From Lentzea californiensis (lineage in GTDB: Bacteria; Actinomycetota; Actinomycetes; Mycobacteriales; Pseudonocardiaceae): a DNA stretch of 64,000 nucleotides. The stretch's first letter is position 1; each line of letters opens with the position of its first letter. The translations under genes were made by a program, and so were the position numbers. This document shows positions 29,652 through 41,845 of this stretch, piece by piece. Where the stretch lies: assembly GCF_024648825.1 (NCBI RefSeq), contig NZ_JANBBE010000006.1, forward strand, positions 464,831 through 528,830, given 5' to 3'. A model generated the notes under the pieces. The model made no database searches and was not told where the DNA came from. It saw only the letters and a list, made by a program, of their open reading frames with translations.

Positions 29652-32600
29652 AACGTCTCCTTGGACATCGGACGGGCCCGCAGCACGGGCCGTGGGGCGG
29701 GACGGGCGGCTGCCGGCAGGTGGGCGGCCAGGCCCGCGACCGTCGGGTTCTCGAACACGGTCCGCACGCCCAGTTCCGCGCCGAAGACCGACCGGACGCG
29801 ACTGACCAGGCGCATCACCAGGATCGAATGGCCGCCGAGCGCGAAGAAGTCGTCGTCGACGGTCACCTCGGGGGCGTTCAACAACTCGGCGAACAGGCCG
29901 CAGAGCAGTTCCTCGTGCGGGGTCTGCGGCGCACGGCCGGCGACCCGTCGCACGTCGGGAACGGGCAGGGCGGCGCGGTCGAGCTTCCCGTTGGGCGTGC
30001 GCGGCAACGACTCCAGCGCGACGACCGCGGCCGGCACGAGGTAGTCGGGCAGGTGCTTCGCGGCGAACTCCCGCACCCCTTCGGCACGGCCGACGACGTA
30101 CGCGACGAGCCGCTTGTCGCCGGGACTGTCCTCGCGGACGACGACCTCGGCCTGCCGGACGCCCGGATGACGGGCGAGCACCGCGCGCACCTCGCCGGGC
30201 TCCACCCGGAAGCCGCGGATCTTGACCTGGTCGTCCGCGCGGCCGAGGAAGTGCACGACGCCCTCGCGGTCCTGGCGCACCAGGTCGCCGGTGCGGTACA
30301 TGCGCTCGCCGGGCGCGCCGTACGGGTTGGCGACGAACCGTTGCGCGGTCGCGGGGGTCTGGCCCAGGTACCCGTGCGCGAGGCCGTCACCGGCCATGTA
30401 CAGCTCACCGGGGGTGCCCGGCGGCACCGGACGCAGCCAGCGGTCGAGCACGAACACCCGCTTGCCCGTCACCGGGCGGCCGACCGGCACGCTGATCCGT
30501 TCCAGGTCCCGCGGCTCGACCGCGTGGCAGAGGGTGAAGATGGTGTTCTCCAACGGCGAGTAGCCGTTCACGACCCGCAGGAACGGGTGCCGGTCGAGCA
30601 GGGTGCGCAGGTGCGGGAGGGAGGCGGGTTCCCCGCCGGTCATCACCTCGCGGACGCCGTCGAACACCTCGGGCATCTCGTCGACGAGGAAGTTGAGCAG
30701 GCTGGCCGAGACGTGCAGCGTCGTGACGCCGTGCTCCTCGGTCAGGCGCTTGATCTGCGCCGGCTCCGGGGTCTGGCCGGGTTGCAGCACGCAGGCGGCT
30801 CCGGAGAGCAACGGGCCGAACAGCTCCAGCGCGAACGCGTCCCAGGACACCGGCGAGCACTGCAGCCAGACCGCGTCCTCCGCGAAGCCGACGTAGTCCT
30901 GGCCGGTCAGCGTGGTGACGAGCGCCCGGTGCGACACGACGACGCCCTTGGGACGTCCCGTGGAGCCCGAGGTGAACATGACGCACGCCGGGCTGTCCGC
31001 GGTGATCACGCGGGTGAAGTCGCCGGACGGGTAGTGGCCGCCGTCGACGTCCTCCAGCACGAACACCGGTCCGGCCTGGTCGAGCAGCGCCTGCCGGCGG
31101 TCGGCCGGGTGGTCGGGGTCGAGCAGGACGTAGGCCGCACCCGCCTTCAGCACGGCGAGGATGGCGACGACCAGGTCCACGCCGCGCGGCAGGCACACCG
31201 CGACCGTGTCCCCGGCTTCCGCGCCCTGCGCCGCCAGCCTCCTGGCGAGCCGGTTCGCGCGAGCGTGCAGCTCGGCGTACGTGACGGCCTCGAGATCGTC
31301 GATCAACGCCACGGCGTCCGGCCGTCCGGTCATCAGTTCCGGCAGGGTGGCGTCCCGGTGCGGGCTGTCGCCGGAGGAGTTCCACTCCCCCGTGACGACG
31401 CGCAGTTCGTCCGCACCCAGCACGTCCACTGTGGACATCGGCGCTGCGGGGTTCTCGGCAACGGCTTCGAGCAACCGGGCCAGCCGGGTCACGACGGCCT
31501 CGGCCGTCTCGCGGTCGTAGAGCTCGGTCGCGTACTCCAGCTCGCCGGTCAGCCCGGCCGGAGTGCCGTCCTGCGCGAACGCCTCCCGCAGGCCGAGGGT
31601 GAGGTCGAACTTCGCCGCCCCGGTCGCCGCGGGCAGCGTCTCCACCTGCAGGCCCGGCAGCGTCAGCTCACCCTCGGCGTTGTTCTGCAGCACGACCATC
31701 ACCTGGAACAACGGGTGCCTGGCCGTGGTGCGGACCGGGTTCAGCTCCTCCACCAGCCGTTCGAACGGCAGGTCCTGGTGGTCGTAGGCAGCCAGGTCGT
31801 GCTCGCGGACCCGGTTGAGCAGTTCCAGGAACGTCGGGTCGCCGGACAGGTCGGTCCGCAGCACGAGTGTGTTGACGAAGAACCCGACCAGGTCGTCCAG
31901 TGCCTCGTCCGCTCGTCCCGCGACCGGGGTACCGATCGGGACGTCCGTGCCCGCGCCCAGCCGGGACAGCAGGGCGGCGAACGCGGCGCGCAGCACCATG
32001 AACGGCGTCGCACCGGCGGCCCGTGCCAGCGCCGTGAGACTCTGGTGCACGTCCGCGCCGACACTGAACGGCACGACGTCGCCCTGGTGGGCGGGACGGG
32101 CGGAACGGGGCCGGTCGGCCGGCAGCGTCGCCTCCTCCGGCAGGCCGGCGAGGGCCTGCCGCCAGTGTGCGAGCTGGTCGTCGATCGGGAACCGTTGCTG
32201 CCACAGCGTGTAGTCCGCGTACTGGACCGGCAGCGGCGTCCACTGTGGAGCGTTGCCGTCGACGCGGGCCGTGTAGGCCTCAGCGAGGCCGGTCAGCAGC
32301 GGCCGCATCGACCAGCCGTCGGCCGCGATGTGGTGCACGACGATCAGCAGCACGTGGTCGCGTTCACCGGCACGGATCAGCCGTACGCGCAGCGGGCTCG
32401 CGGTCAGGTCGAACGGCCTGCGGGCCTCCTCCTCGATGGTGCCGTGCGACTCGGCGAAGTCGACCGCCGCCGGCAGAACCTCCTGGTGCACCACGCCGTC
32501 GCGCTGGCGGAACACCGTCCGCAACGCCTCGTGCCGGTGCACGACGTCCTCGAGTGCCGCGCGGAGTGCCGTCACGTCGAGGTCGCCGGTCAGCCGCAGA

Positions 32601-35600
32601 GCGATCGGGACGTGGTAGGCGGCGCCGGGTTGCTGGACCTGCTCGACCGTCCACAACCGTTGCTGCGCCGAGGAAAGCGGCACGAGCTCCGGCCGTTCGG
32701 CTGGCACGAGCCGTTCCCTGGCTTGGCGGCCGGTGTCCAGACGTGCCTCCAGCGCGGCCACGGTCGGCGCGTCGAACACCTCGCGCAGTCCGATCTCGGT
32801 GTCGAAAGCGGCTCGGATCCGGGCCACCAGCCGGGCGGCGAGCAGCGAGTGCCCGCCGAGTGCGAAGAAGTCGTCGCGCGGACCGACCTTCGGCGTGCCC
32901 AGCAGGTCCGCGAAGAGGCCGCACAGCACTTCCTGGCGGGCGTTGCGCGGTGCGTCGTCGCCGGCCTGCACGACCGGGGCGGGCAGTGCCCGGCGCTCGA
33001 CCTTGCCGTTCTGCGTCAGCGGAAGCGCGTCCAGCACCACCACCGCCGCGGGCACCATGAACGCCGGGAGCAGCGCGCCGGCGTGCTCGCGGGCCTCCTC
33101 GGCGGTGACCTGGCACCCGGCCGCCGGCACGACGTAGCCGACGAGGCGCTTGCCGGTCGCCGGTTCCTCCCGCACGACCACGACCGCGTGGGCGATGCGG
33201 TCGTGGCGGGTCAGCGCCGCCTCGACCTCCCCCGGCTCGACCCGGAAACCCCGGATCTTCACCTGGTGGTCCGCGCGGCCGAGGAACTCGATCACGCCGT
33301 CCGCGCGCCACCGGGCGAGGTCGCCGGTCCGGTACAGGCGGCCGCCCGCACACGCGACGAACCGTTCGGCGGTCGCGCCGGGCTTGTCCAGGTATCCAAG
33401 TGCCAGACCGTCGCCGCCGACGTAGATCTCACCGGGAACACCGGGGGGCACGGGGTTGAGGTCACCGTCGAGCAGGTGCACGGTGGTGTGGGCGATCGGC
33501 GCACCGATCGGCACCGGCCCGGTCACCTCGGTGATCTGGTGCGTGGTCGCGAAGACCATGCTCTCCACCGGCCCGTACCCGTTCACCAGCCGCACGTCCG
33601 GGTACTCGCGCAGCACACGGGCGATGTGGGCCGGCGACGCGGCGTCCCCGCCCGTGACGACCTCGTCGACCTGACCGAACACCTCGGGATGGGTGTCCAC
33701 CAGCGCCGCGAACAGGCCCGCGGACAGCCACAACCTGTCGACGCCGTGCCGTGCGACCTGCTCGGCGATCAGCGCCGGATCGGGCACCTGGCCCGGTGCG
33801 AGCACGCAGGTCGTGCCGTGCAGCAGGGGCTGCCACAGTTCCAGCGCGGCCGCGTCCCACGCCACGGGCGCCGCCTGCAGCCAGACTCCGCCCCTGGTGG
33901 CGAAACGCTGGCCGAAGAACATCCGCACGGCCGCGCGGTGCGTCGTGACGACGCCCTTCGGCACACCCGACGAGCCGGACGTGAACATCACGCACGCCAC
34001 GTCGTCCCCGCCGACCTGGAACCCCGGCCTCGTAGTGGATTCGTCCCGCACGTCGTCCACCCGCACGACGTCCAGGCGGTCCGGCAGCAGGCCGGCGACG
34101 GACGGGTGGCTGACCACCAGGTCCAGCCGTGCCTCGTCCACGATGCGCGCCACCGGGTGCGTCGGGTCGAGCGGCACGTAGGCCGCCCCGGTCTTCAGCA
34201 CCCCCAGCAGCGCCACGACGAACGCCGGCGACCGCTCGACCAGCACGCCGACCAGGTCGCCCCGGACCACGCCGTGTTCGAGCACCTTGTGCGCCACCTG
34301 GTTGGCCCACGCGTCCACCTCGGCGAACGTCAGCCGTTCGTCGCCGAAGACCAGCGCCACCGCCTCCGGGCGGAGTTCCGCCTGCTCCTCGAACAGGTCT
34401 GTCAGCGATCGGTCGCGCGGATAGTCGGCGGCGGTGTCGTTCCACCCCGCGAGCAGGTCGTGCTCCTCGGCGGACAGCACGTCCACCCGCGAGACCCGTG
34501 CGTCCGGGTCGAGCCCGGCCGTGACACGTTCGAACCGCGCGATCAACGCTCGGGCCGTCGCGGGCTCGAACAGGTCCGCCGCGTACTCCAGCGTGCCGGT
34601 GATCCCCGCCGGACCGTCCTCGTCCACGGTCTCGGCCAGCATCAGCGCGAGGTCGAACTTGGCCGCGGTCACCGCGATCTCGACCGGTTCGCCGTCCACT
34701 CCGGACAGTTCGGCGGCGGGCGCGGCGGGCTGGACGGTGACGAACACCTGGAACAGCGGGTGCCTGGCGGGCGAGCGGACCGGGTTCAGCTCCTCGACGA
34801 CCTGGTCGAACGGCAGGTCCTGGTTCGCGTACGCCGCCAGGTCCGTCTCCCGGACCCGGCCGACCAGCTCGCGGAAGGTCGGGTCACCGGCGAGGTCCGT
34901 GCGCAGCACCAGCGTGTTCACGAAGAACCCGACCAGGTCGTCCAGCGCCTCGTCGGTGCGGCCGGCCACCGCGGTGCCCAGCGGTACGTCCGTGCCCGCG
35001 CCCAGCCTCGACAGCATCAGCGCCAGCGCGGCCTGCACGACCATGAACAGCGTGGCGTCGCACTCGCGAGCGATCGCCAGCAGCCTGCGGTGCGCCTCGG
35101 CGTCGAGCGACACGGCCAGCTGCTCGCCGCGGTGGCTCGGGGTCTCCGGGCGCGGCCGGTCGGCAGGCAGCGTGATCTCCTCCGGCAGACCGGCGAGTGC
35201 CGTCCGCCAGTGCTCGACCTGAGCGCTGGTGTCGAGATCTTGCTGCCACAGCGCGTAGTCCGCGTACTGGACCTCCAACGGTGGCAGGTCCGGCTCGGTA
35301 CCGGCGCAGCGGGCGTCGTAGGCGGCGCCGAGGTCGCGCAGCAGAGGCCCCCACGACCAGCCGTCGGTCACGATGTGGTGCATCACCACCAGCAGGACGT
35401 TGTCCTCTTCGGACAGCCGGAACAGCATGGCCCGCAGCGGGAGGTCGGACGCGAGGTCGAACGGCCTCGCGGACTCGGCTGCGAGCAGCGCGTCCAGCTC
35501 GTTCTCATCGCACCTGATGACCTCCAGCGCGCACTCGGCGTCGGGCAGGACTACCTGCTCGGGTACGCCGTCGCGGTCGGGGAACACCGTGCGCAGCACC

Positions 35601-38600
35601 TCGTGCCGTGTGAGAACGTCGCCGAGCGCGGCCTGCAGTGCTGTGGTGTCGAGTGGTCCGTGCAGTCGACGGGCGAGCGGCACGTGGTAGGTCGTTCCCG
35701 GACCCTGCATGCGGTTCAGGAACCAGAGCCGGCGCTGGGCGGCCGACAGCGGAAGCCGGTCGGGGCGTTCGCCGGCGCGCACGGAGGGCCTGGCCGCGGC
35801 GAGGGAGTCGACGCGGGCGTCCAGACCGCGCACGGTCGGCGTGCGGAAGACCTCCCGCAGCGCGAGCTCCACGCCCAGCACCACGCGCACCCTGCTGATC
35901 AGCCGGGCGGCCAGCAGCGAATGCCCGCCCAATGCGAAGAAGTCGTCGTCCAGCGACACCTCGGGCAGGTCCAGCAGGCCGGCGAAGACGCCGCAGAGGA
36001 TCTGCTGGCGCGGCGTGCGGGCGGCGTCTCCGGTGGACGCGGTGACGTCGGGAACGGGCAGGGCGGCGCGGTCGAGCTTGCCGTTGGCGGTGCGGGGCAG
36101 CTCGCCGAGCAGCACGAACGCCGACGGCACCAGGTGGTCGGGCAGCCTGGCCGCGGCGAATCCGCGCAGTACGACCGGGTCGGCCGCGCCCACGACGTAG
36201 GCCACCAGCCGCGGCCCTTCGAGCACCACGACCTCCGCCTGCCGGACGTCCTCGTGGGCGTTCAGCACGGCCGCGACCTCGGCCGGTTCCACCCGGAACC
36301 CGCGGATCTTCACCTGGTCGTCCGCGCGGCCCAGGAACTCGACCGTGCCGTCGGCGTCCTGGCGCACCAGGTCACCGGTGCGGTACATGCGACCACCGAA
36401 CGGGCAGGCGACGAACCGCTCGGCGGTCGCGGCCCCCTGGCCGAGGTAGCCGTGCGCCAGGCCGGTGCCGGCCATGTAGAGCTCACCGGGGGTGCCCGGC
36501 GGGACCAGCCGCAGGTGCTCGTCCAGCACGTAGACCTGCTTGCCCGTCAGCGGGCGGCCGACCGGGATGCTGCGGCGCGCGGTGTCTTCGAGCCGGATTC
36601 GGTGGCACAGGGTGAAGACGGTGTTCTCGAGCGGCGAGTAGCCGTTGACCAGCCGGACGTCCGGGTGGCGTTCCAGCAACGTCCGCACGTGCGCCTTCGA
36701 CGCGGCCTCACCGCCGGTCATCACCTGGCGCACGCCCCGGAGCGCGGCCGGGTACTCGTCCAGCACGAAGTTGAGCAGGCTCGCGGACAGGTGCACGGTC
36801 GTGATGCCGTGTTCGGCGATCAGCTCGACGATCCGCGCGGGTTCCGGTGACTGACCGGGCTGCAGCACGCAGGCCGCGCCGGAAAGCAGCGCGCCGAACA
36901 GTTCGAGCGCGAACGCGTCCCACGAGACCGGTGCGCACTGCAGCCACACCTCGTCCGCGCCGAACGCGACGTAGTCCTGGCCGGTGAGGGTGGCGACGAT
37001 CGCGCGGTGCGAGGTCAGCACACCCTTGGGCCTGCCGGTCGAGCCCGACGTGAACATCACGCACATCGCGGCGTCCGGCCGCACGCGGCGGTGCACCGGC
37101 TCGGCGCTCAGCCCGGAGGCGCCGTGAACGTCGACCAGCCGGCCGGGCAGGGGTTCCTGGCGGTCCACGACCGTCAACTCGGGGTTTGCCTGACGCACGA
37201 GCGCGGCCAGCCGTTCCGCCGGGTGGTCGGGGTCGAGCAACAGGTAGGCCGCGCCGAGCTTGAGCACGGCGAGCACGGCCGCGACCAGTTCCGGTCCCCT
37301 GGGCAGGCAGATCGCGACGAGCACGCCCGCGCCGGCGTCGATGTGCCGCGCGAGCCGGTTGGCGCGCGCGTCCAGTTCGGCGTAAGTGGTGCGGCCGTTC
37401 TCGTGGATCAACGCGGTCGCGTCCGGTGTCCGCAGCGCGTGGCGGGCGAAGATCTCGTGCAGGCACTCGCCGGACTCGACGACGCCGGTGTCGTTCCACT
37501 CCACGGCTATCGTGTGCCGCTCCGCCGGGGTCAGCAGGTCCACTTCGGACAGTCGCAGGCCGGGGTTCTCCGCCACTGCGGTGAGGAACCGCACGTAACG
37601 GTCGAGGATCGCGGTGGCGGTGCGGTCCTCGAACAGGTCGGTCGCGTACTCCAGGTGACAGGTCAGGCCGTCGCCGGTCTCGTGCAGGGTCAGCGTGAGG
37701 TCGAACTTGGCCGTGTGGCGGTCGACCTCGACGAGCTCGGTCTCGCAACCGGGGAACTCGGCTTCGGCTTCCGCGTTGTTCTGCAGCACGACCATCACCT
37801 GGAACAGCGGGTGCCTGGCCAGGGTGCGCGCGGGGTTCAGCTCCTCGACGACGCGGTCGAACGGCACGTCGGCGTTCGCGTAGCCGGCCAGGCCGGTCTC
37901 CCGCACCCGGTCGAGGAGTTCGCGGAACGTCGGGTCGCCCGAGACGTCGTTGCGCAGCACCACGGTGTTGACGAAGAGCCCGACCAGGTCGTCCAGCGCC
38001 TCGTCGCCCCGTCCGGCAACGGGTACGCCCACCGGGACGTCCGTGCCCGCGCCGAGGCGGGACAGCAGCGCGGCGAACGCGGCCTGCACGACCATCGCCT
38101 GGGTCGCCTGGCCGGAGCGCGCGAGCCCGGCCACGTCGGCGTGGACGTGCGCCGTCGCCAGGCCGCCGCGGTGGCTGGGTGAGGCGGGCCGCAGGTGGTC
38201 CGCGGGCGGGCTCGCCTCGTCGGGGAGGCCGGCCAGCGCCGTGCGCCAGTGGCCCAGTTGCTCGTTGAAGTCTTGTTCCTGCTGCCACAGCACGTGGTCG
38301 GCGTACTCGACGGGCAGGGCCTTCCACTGCGGCGCCGAGTTGTTGCGACGTGCGGTGTACGCGGTGGACAGGTCGCGCAGCAGCGGCGCGACGGACCAGC
38401 CGTCGGCAGCGATGTGGTGCAGGACCAGCAACAGCACGTGCCGGTCGGGCGCCTCCGCGGCGAGGTACGCCCGCAGCGGCGGTTCGGTGCGCACGTCGAA
38501 CGGCCGGGTGGCGCTGTCCTCCAGCGCAGCCGGGTCCAGCGGAATCAGGTCGACCTCGGCGGGCAGCACGACCTGGTACGGCTCACCGTCCGCCGCGGGG

Positions 38601-41600
38601 AAGACCGTGCGCAACGGCTCGTGGCGTGCGACGAGGTCCACCAGGGCGACGCGCAACGCATCACGGTCGAGCGATCCGGTGAGGCGCAGAGCGATCGGGA
38701 CGTTGTAGGCGGCGCTCGGGCCGTGGACGTCCTCGAGGAGCCACAACCTGCGCTGCGCGTGGGACAGCGGCATCCGTTCCGGGCGCGGCATCGGCGTCAC
38801 GGCCCGGCGCGCGGTGCCGAGGGAGTCGAGCAACGCGTCCAGCGCCGCCGGCGTCGGCCGGTCGAACACGTCCCGCAACGCCATCTCGACGCCGAACGCG
38901 GTGCGCGCCTTGGCGACCAGCCGTGCCGCGAGCAGCGAATGCCCGCCCAGCGCGAAGAAGTCGTCGTCCAGCGAGACCCGGTCCGCACCGAGGAGGTCCG
39001 CGAAGATCCCGCAGAGGACCTCCTGCCGCGCGGTCCGGGGCGCCCGTCCCCCGGTCTGGGCGCGCTCGGGTTCGGGCAGCGCACGCCGGTCGAGCTTTCC
39101 GTTGGGCGTCAACGGGAAGGCGTCGAGCACCACCACAGCCGCCGGCACCATGTAGTCGGGCAACCGTTCCGCGAGGTACTCCCGGAGGCCGTCGGCACTG
39201 CCGACGACGTAGGCGACCAGCCGCTTGCCGGTACTCCCGTCCGCACGCACCTCGACCGCGGCCCGCTCGACACCGGGATGCCTCAGCAGCGCGGCCTCGA
39301 CCTCACCGGGCTCGACCCGGTAGCCGCGGATCTTGACCTGGTCGTCGGCGCGGCCCACGAACTCGACGGTCCCGTCCGGACGCCACCGCCCGACGTCACC
39401 CGTGCGGTACATCCGCTGACCGCCGGCCCGCGCCACGAACCTCTCGGCGGTGGTGCCGGCCCGGTTCAGGTAGCCGTGCGCGAGCCCGTCACCGGCGAGG
39501 TAGATCTCCGCCGCGACGCCCGGCGGCACGGCGTTGAGGTCGCCGTCCAGCAGGTGCACGGAGGTGTTCGCGATCGGCCCGCCGACCGGCACCGGGCCGT
39601 CGGCCTCGGTGATCTGGTGGGTGGTGGCGAACACCATGCTCTCGACCGGCCCGTAACCGTGCACGAGCCGCACGTCCGGGAACTCCCGCACGACACGGGC
39701 GAGGTGCGCGACCGACGGGCTCTCGCCGCCGGTCATCACCTGCCGGACGACGTCGAAGACCTCGGGGTGGGTGTCCAGCACGGCCGCGAACAGCCCCGCC
39801 GACATCCAGAGCGTGGTGATCCGGTGCCGGACGACCAGTCGTGCGATCACCGCCGGGTCGGGAACCTGACCGGGGGCGAGCACACAGGTCCCGCCGTGCA
39901 GCAGGGGCGGCCACATCTCCAGGGTCAGCCCGTCCCAGGAGACCGGGGCGGACTGCAGCCAGGAGCCACCGAAGTCCACATAGGACTGGCCGAAGAAGGT
40001 CCTCACAGTGGCGCGGTGGGAGGACATCGCGCCCTTGGGCACGCCCGAGGAGCCGGACGTGAACAGCACGCACGCCACGTCGTCCGCCGTGATCTCCACA
40101 GCGGGTCGAGTGGTGGGCTCGTCGCCCGGTCCGGCCGGCACCGCCGCACAGGCAACGCGGTCCGGGTCGTCCGTCACCACCAGGTCCAGCCGTGCCTGCC
40201 CCACCACGGACGCGATCCGGTCGTCCGGGTGCCCGGGGTCGAGCGGCACGTACGCCGCACCGGCTTTCAACGCCCCCAGGATCGCGGCCATGAAGTCCGG
40301 CGAGCGCCGCACCAGCACACCCACGAGATCACCGCGCCCGACTCCGCGGGCGATCAGCCGGTGCGCGACCTGGTTCGCCAGCGCGTCCAGCTCCGCGGCC
40401 GGCACCTCCACGCCGTCGAACACCAGCGCCACGGAGTCCGGGTCCGCGTCCACCCGCGCCTCGAACAACTCCACCAGCGTCCGGTCACGCGGGTAGGCGA
40501 CATCGGTGGCGTTCCACTCCGCCAGCGCGACCCGTTCCTCGGCGAGCAGCGTGGAGACGCGCGACAAGGGCACGTCCGGCTGCGACGACCACGTGTCCAG
40601 CAACGCCGTGAACCGGCGTGCCAGCAGGGTTGCCGACGGTTCGTCCCAGAGGTCCAGCGCGTAGGTGAGCCAGCCGCGCACGCCGTCCGCGGTCTCGGCG
40701 AGGTCGACGGTGAGGTCGAACTTGGCCGGGTGCAGCTCGACCGACCCGGTCTCGACGGTCAGGCCGGCGAACTCCGGCGCGTCCTCCGGAGCGTTCTGCA
40801 GCACGAGCATCGTCTGGAACAGCGGGTGCCGCGACCGCGAGCGTTCCGGGTTGAGCTCCTCCACCAGCCGTTCGAACGGCAGGTCCTGGTGGGCGAAGGC
40901 GGCGAGGTCCGTCGCGCGGACCCGGCCGACCAGCTCGCGGAGAGTCGGGTCACCGGTCAGGTCCGTGCGCAGCACGAGGGTGTTCACGAAGAACCCGACC
41001 AGGTCGTCCAGCGCCTCGTCGGTACGGCCGGCCACCGCCGTGCCCACGGGGATGTCCGGGCCGGCTCCCAGCCGCGACAGCAAGGCCGTCAAACCGGCCT
41101 GCAGCACCATGAACAACGTCGAGCCGGTCTCCGCGGCCAGGTCCGAGAGCCGGTGGTGCACAGCGGAGTCGACCGAGATCTCGACCGCCGCGCCACGATG
41201 GGTCGCAGCGGCCGGACGGGGGCGGTCGGTCGGCAGGACGAGCTGCTCGGGCAGTCCGGCGAGGGCGTCGCGCCAGTAGGCCAGCTGACCGGCCATCTCG
41301 CTGTCCGGGTCGTCGGCCGAGCCGAGAACCTCCTGCTGCCACACCGTGTAGTCGGCGTACTGGACGGGCAACGGCTCCCAGTCCGGCGCCTCCCCCGCCA
41401 GCCGCGCGGCGTAGGCGGTGGAGAGGTCGCGGGTGAGCGGGCCCCAGGACCAGCCGTCCGTGGCGATGTGGTGCATCACGAAGAGCAGCACGTGGTCCTG
41501 TTCGGACACTCGGAACAGCGTGGGACGCCACGGATGTTCGGTCGCCAGGTCGAAGTCGTACCCGGACGCCTCGGTCATCGCGTCCCACAGGCCCGCTTCG

Positions 41601-41845
41601 CCGGACTCCTTGCGGAGCACCGGAACGGTGTCCAGCACCAGCTGGTGCGGCTCGCCGTCGACGTCCGGGAACACCGTGCGCAACGTCTCGTGCCGCAAGG
41701 CCACGTCGGCCAGGGCGGACTCCAGCGCGGGCACGTCGAGCGGGCCGCGCAGCCGCAGGGTGTGGGTGGCGTTGTAGAGCGCGCCCGCCGGGTCGAGCCG
41801 GTGCAGCAGCCACAGCCGGCGCTGGGCGAAGGACAGGGGGCTCAC
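29648..41845 (-). CDS. NRPS, modules 3-6: four C-A-T modules
   Basis: A 4065-residue synthetase with four regular C-A-T modules. HHxxxDG motifs lie near residues 126, 1145, 2158 and 3172; A3 cores near 598, 1602, 2622 and 3625; carrier GGHS serines near 967, 1973, 2997 and 4002. All four C domains keep HHIxxDGWS. My specificity reads are: module 3 D-G-L-W-M-G-G-V-F; module 4 D-A-L-H-M-G-G-V-F; module 5 D-A-L-W-V-G-G-V-F; module 6 D-A-L-H-M-G-G-I-F. So two A-domain types alternate. The W type resembles branched-chain (valine-like) codes. No epimerase domains are present. The start is GTG 41845 in a GTGA overlap, with its AAGGAG site inside the end of the previous gene. Confidence 0.97.
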   Translation of the reverse strand: MSPLSFAQRRLWLLHRLDPAGALYNATHTLRLRGPLDVPALESALADVALRHETLRTVFPDVDGEPHQLVLDTVPVLRKESGEAGLWDAMTEASGYDFDLATEHPWRPTLFRVSEQDHVLLFVMHHIATDGWSWGPLTRDLSTAYAARLAGEAPDWEPLPVQYADYTVWQQEVLGSADDPDSEMAGQLAYWRDALAGLPEQLVLPTDRPRPAAATHRGAAVEISVDSAVHHRLSDLAAETGSTLFMVLQAGLTALLSRLGAGPDIPVGTAVAGRTDEALDDLVGFFVNTLVLRTDLTGDPTLRELVGRVRATDLAAFAHQDLPFERLVEELNPERSRSRHPLFQTMLVLQNAPEDAPEFAGLTVETGSVELHPAKFDLTVDLAETADGVRGWLTYALDLWDEPSATLLARRFTALLDTWSSQPDVPLSRVSTLLAEERVALAEWNATDVAYPRDRTLVELFEARVDADPDSVALVFDGVEVPAAELDALANQVAHRLIARGVGRGDLVGVLVRRSPDFMAAILGALKAGAAYVPLDPGHPDDRIASVVGQARLDLVVTDDPDRVACAAVPAGPGDEPTTRPAVEITADDVACVLFTSGSSGVPKGAMSSHRATVRTFFGQSYVDFGGSWLQSAPVSWDGLTLEMWPPLLHGGTCVLAPGQVPDPAVIARLVVRHRITTLWMSAGLFAAVLDTHPEVFDVVRQVMTGGESPSVAHLARVVREFPDVRLVHGYGPVESMVFATTHQITEADGPVPVGGPIANTSVHLLDGDLNAVPPGVAAEIYLAGDGLAHGYLNRAGTTAERFVARAGGQRMYRTGDVGRWRPDGTVEFVGRADDQVKIRGYRVEPGEVEAALLRHPGVERAAVEVRADGSTGKRLVAYVVGSADGLREYLAERLPDYMVPAAVVVLDAFPLTPNGKLDRRALPEPERAQTGGRAPRTARQEVLCGIFADLLGADRVSLDDDFFALGGHSLLAARLVAKARTAFGVEMALRDVFDRPTPAALDALLDSLGTARRAVTPMPRPERMPLSHAQRRLWLLEDVHGPSAAYNVPIALRLTGSLDRDALRVALVDLVARHEPLRTVFPAADGEPYQVVLPAEVDLIPLDPAALEDSATRPFDVRTEPPLRAYLAAEAPDRHVLLLVLHHIAADGWSVAPLLRDLSTAYTARRNNSAPQWKALPVEYADHVLWQQEQDFNEQLGHWRTALAGLPDEASPPADHLRPASPSHRGGLATAHVHADVAGLARSGQATQAMVVQAAFAALLSRLGAGTDVPVGVPVAGRGDEALDDLVGLFVNTVVLRNDVSGDPTFRELLDRVRETGLAGYANADVPFDRVVEELNPARTLARHPLFQVMVVLQNNAEAEAEFPGCETELVEVDRHTAKFDLTLTLHETGDGLTCHLEYATDLFEDRTATAILDRYVRFLTAVAENPGLRLSEVDLLTPAERHTIAVEWNDTGVVESGECLHEIFARHALRTPDATALIHENGRTTYAELDARANRLARHIDAGAGVLVAICLPRGPELVAAVLAVLKLGAAYLLLDPDHPAERLAALVRQANPELTVVDRQEPLPGRLVDVHGASGLSAEPVHRRVRPDAAMCVMFTSGSTGRPKGVLTSHRAIVATLTGQDYVAFGADEVWLQCAPVSWDAFALELFGALLSGAACVLQPGQSPEPARIVELIAEHGITTVHLSASLLNFVLDEYPAALRGVRQVMTGGEAASKAHVRTLLERHPDVRLVNGYSPLENTVFTLCHRIRLEDTARRSIPVGRPLTGKQVYVLDEHLRLVPPGTPGELYMAGTGLAHGYLGQGAATAERFVACPFGGRMYRTGDLVRQDADGTVEFLGRADDQVKIRGFRVEPAEVAAVLNAHEDVRQAEVVVLEGPRLVAYVVGAADPVVLRGFAAARLPDHLVPSAFVLLGELPRTANGKLDRAALPVPDVTASTGDAARTPRQQILCGVFAGLLDLPEVSLDDDFFALGGHSLLAARLISRVRVVLGVELALREVFRTPTVRGLDARVDSLAAARPSVRAGERPDRLPLSAAQRRLWFLNRMQGPGTTYHVPLARRLHGPLDTTALQAALGDVLTRHEVLRTVFPDRDGVPEQVVLPDAECALEVIRCDENELDALLAAESARPFDLASDLPLRAMLFRLSEEDNVLLVVMHHIVTDGWSWGPLLRDLGAAYDARCAGTEPDLPPLEVQYADYALWQQDLDTSAQVEHWRTALAGLPEEITLPADRPRPETPSHRGEQLAVSLDAEAHRRLLAIARECDATLFMVVQAALALMLSRLGAGTDVPLGTAVAGRTDEALDDLVGFFVNTLVLRTDLAGDPTFRELVGRVRETDLAAYANQDLPFDQVVEELNPVRSPARHPLFQVFVTVQPAAPAAELSGVDGEPVEIAVTAAKFDLALMLAETVDEDGPAGITGTLEYAADLFEPATARALIARFERVTAGLDPDARVSRVDVLSAEEHDLLAGWNDTAADYPRDRSLTDLFEEQAELRPEAVALVFGDERLTFAEVDAWANQVAHKVLEHGVVRGDLVGVLVERSPAFVVALLGVLKTGAAYVPLDPTHPVARIVDEARLDLVVSHPSVAGLLPDRLDVVRVDDVRDESTTRPGFQVGGDDVACVMFTSGSSGVPKGVVTTHRAAVRMFFGQRFATRGGVWLQAAPVAWDAAALELWQPLLHGTTCVLAPGQVPDPALIAEQVARHGVDRLWLSAGLFAALVDTHPEVFGQVDEVVTGGDAASPAHIARVLREYPDVRLVNGYGPVESMVFATTHQITEVTGPVPIGAPIAHTTVHLLDGDLNPVPPGVPGEIYVGGDGLALGYLDKPGATAERFVACAGGRLYRTGDLARWRADGVIEFLGRADHQVKIRGFRVEPGEVEAALTRHDRIAHAVVVVREEPATGKRLVGYVVPAAGCQVTAEEAREHAGALLPAFMVPAAVVVLDALPLTQNGKVERRALPAPVVQAGDDAPRNARQEVLCGLFADLLGTPKVGPRDDFFALGGHSLLAARLVARIRAAFDTEIGLREVFDAPTVAALEARLDTGRQARERLVPAERPELVPLSSAQQRLWTVEQVQQPGAAYHVPIALRLTGDLDVTALRAALEDVVHRHEALRTVFRQRDGVVHQEVLPAAVDFAESHGTIEEEARRPFDLTASPLRVRLIRAGERDHVLLIVVHHIAADGWSMRPLLTGLAEAYTARVDGNAPQWTPLPVQYADYTLWQQRFPIDDQLAHWRQALAGLPEEATLPADRPRSARPAHQGDVVPFSVGADVHQSLTALARAAGATPFMVLRAAFAALLSRLGAGTDVPIGTPVAGRADEALDDLVGFFVNTLVLRTDLSGDPTFLELLNRVREHDLAAYDHQDLPFERLVEELNPVRTTARHPLFQVMVVLQNNAEGELTLPGLQVETLPAATGAAKFDLTLGLREAFAQDGTPAGLTGELEYATELYDRETAEAVVTRLARLLEAVAENPAAPMSTVDVLGADELRVVTGEWNSSGDSPHRDATLPELMTGRPDAVALIDDLEAVTYAELHARANRLARRLAAQGAEAGDTVAVCLPRGVDLVVAILAVLKAGAAYVLLDPDHPADRRQALLDQAGPVFVLEDVDGGHYPSGDFTRVITADSPACVMFTSGSTGRPKGVVVSHRALVTTLTGQDYVGFAEDAVWLQCSPVSWDAFALELFGPLLSGAACVLQPGQTPEPAQIKRLTEEHGVTTLHVSASLLNFLVDEMPEVFDGVREVMTGGEPASLPHLRTLLDRHPFLRVVNGYSPLENTIFTLCHAVEPRDLERISVPVGRPVTGKRVFVLDRWLRPVPPGTPGELYMAGDGLAHGYLGQTPATAQRFVANPYGAPGERMYRTGDLVRQDREGVVHFLGRADDQVKIRGFRVEPGEVRAVLARHPGVRQAEVVVREDSPGDKRLVAYVVGRAEGVREFAAKHLPDYLVPAAVVALESLPRTPNGKLDRAALPVPDVRRVAGRAPQTPHEELLCGLFAELLNAPEVTVDDDFFALGGHSILVMRLVSRVRSVFGAELGVRTVFENPTVAGLAAHLPAAARPAPRPVLRARPMSKETL

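Noticed and set aside
29519..36850. Very long plus-strand reading frames across the NRPS genes
   Set aside because: High GC leaves antisense frames open. The minus frames contain all C, A, T and TE motifs.
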